From Tetrahymena thermophila SB210 (Eukaryota; Ciliophora; Oligohymenophorea; Hymenostomatida; Tetrahymenidae): a DNA stretch of 64,000 nt. This document shows, one piece after another, positions 63,594 to 64,000 of the stretch (the first letter of the stretch is position 1; every line of letters starts with the position of its first letter). Both the position numbers and the translations under genes were made by a program. The stretch is taken from contig NW_002476426.1 in assembly GCF_000189635.1 (NCBI RefSeq), forward strand, positions 930,001 through 994,000, in the 5' to 3' direction. The notes below the pieces were generated by a model that was not told the DNA's origin, made no database searches, and was given only the letters and a program-made list of their open reading frames with translations.

Positions 63594-64000
63594 TCAAAAT
63601 TCTTAGGTTTTTAAAATTTAATTTAATTGAGGATCGTTATATGACATATCACTTAAATATTTATCATACATATAAGATTTGCTCATTGATGGTAGTGTTT
63701 TAAGAGTTTGTTTTTGATTTACTAATAATTCATCTTCTAACTAAGCATTTTATTTACTCATTTAAAGCATTTGTTATTTTAAACCTGATAAACCATTCGT
63801 TTAATTTCCCTTTAACATTAAATCTTTTAAATGATAAGTCTTTTGATTTATTTGTTTAGTTGGTGAGGATGCATCTATAGTTGTGTTTGGGTTATTAACA
63901 AAAGAGTAATTTAAGTTATTTTTATATGAGCATTTGCAAGCATTAATAGTGTTATCAGGAGACTAGCTGGGAGATTTTGGTTAAGCTAGTCTATTAAAGT
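63594..64000 (-). CDS. 3' end of an Asn/Gln/Ser-rich protein (partial)
   Basis: An open minus-strand frame enters from the right edge and ends with TGA at 63594-63596. It codes about 135 residues: SPDNTINACKCSYKNNLNYS, a polar stretch, then a helical segment (LKQQMLQMSKQNAQLEDELL), SMSKSYMYDKYLSDMSYNDP and a short end. The composition is typical of ciliate proteins with coiled-coil and disordered parts. No domain recognised; the N-terminal portion lies outside the window. Confidence 0.6.

Noticed and set aside
1..64000. Mobile elements, rDNA, telomeric repeats or CRISPR arrays
   Set aside because: Looked for transposase-like frames, long terminal inverted repeats, CCCCAA/GGGGTT tracts and regularly spaced repeats; none seen by eye.

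Overview
The window looks like ciliate macronuclear DNA, most likely from an oligohymenophorean close to Tetrahymena. The sequence is very AT-rich. Every long conserved reading frame is full of in-frame TAA and TAG codons, which fall where homologues carry Gln or other polar residues, and frames end only at TGA. Introns are short (about 40-230 nt), AT-rich and of GT...AG type, and spacers are long and almost pure A/T. I saw no transposase, rRNA, tRNA, CRISPR array or telomeric C4A2 tract. Family names come from recognising conserved motifs by eye; no database search was run. Splice junctions were set by requiring the phase to be kept between exons that look coding.

Layout. 0.6-2.8 kb (+) is an ESF1-type pre-rRNA processing factor. 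3.9-4.7 kb (-) is a small two-exon protein with an N-terminal MGNNFCSC lipidation signature. 6.6-12.9 kb (+) is a large protein joining CCDC81-type twin HU-like domains to about nine EF-hand loops. 13.6-14.9 kb (+) is an ankyrin-repeat protein. 16.3-16.9 kb (+) is a PPPDE (DeSI-type) cysteine isopeptidase. 18.6-21.1 kb (+) is a long Asn/Gln-rich protein whose last coding stretch is repeated in tandem just past its stop codon. 22.0-34.1 kb (+) is CFAP54, a very large ciliary central-apparatus protein. 34.6-36.1 kb (+) is a WD40 protein. 36.8-40.2 kb (+) is an SMPD4-type neutral sphingomyelinase homologue. 40.7-41.1 kb (-) is a small secreted protein with 16 cysteines. 43.5-44.9 kb (+) is a zinc-finger/RING-like protein with a Gln/Asn-rich tail. 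45.2-48.2 kb (-) is a FAM135-type alpha/beta-hydrolase. 49.2-51.4 kb (-) is a transmembrane RING-H2 protein. 52.8-56.0 kb (+) is a five-pass prominin-like membrane protein. 57.2-59.1 kb (+) is an unrecognised helical, TPR-like protein. 59.8-62.9 kb (-) is a SAC3/GANP (LENG8-type) protein. The right edge holds the 3' end of another minus-strand gene.

The genes are independent eukaryotic transcription units rather than an operon. Two bear on cilia (CFAP54 certainly, the CCDC81/EF-hand protein by family), two on RNA or ribosome biogenesis (ESF1, SAC3/LENG8), and several on protein modification (PPPDE, two RING-type) or on membranes and lipids (SMPD4, FAM135, prominin-like). I found no obvious new multi-gene system. 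The observations most worth checking are the HU plus EF-hand fusion, the small lipid-anchored protein, the stop-spanning 109-bp duplication, the cysteine-rich secreted protein, and the in-phase extra exons of the RING-H2 gene.
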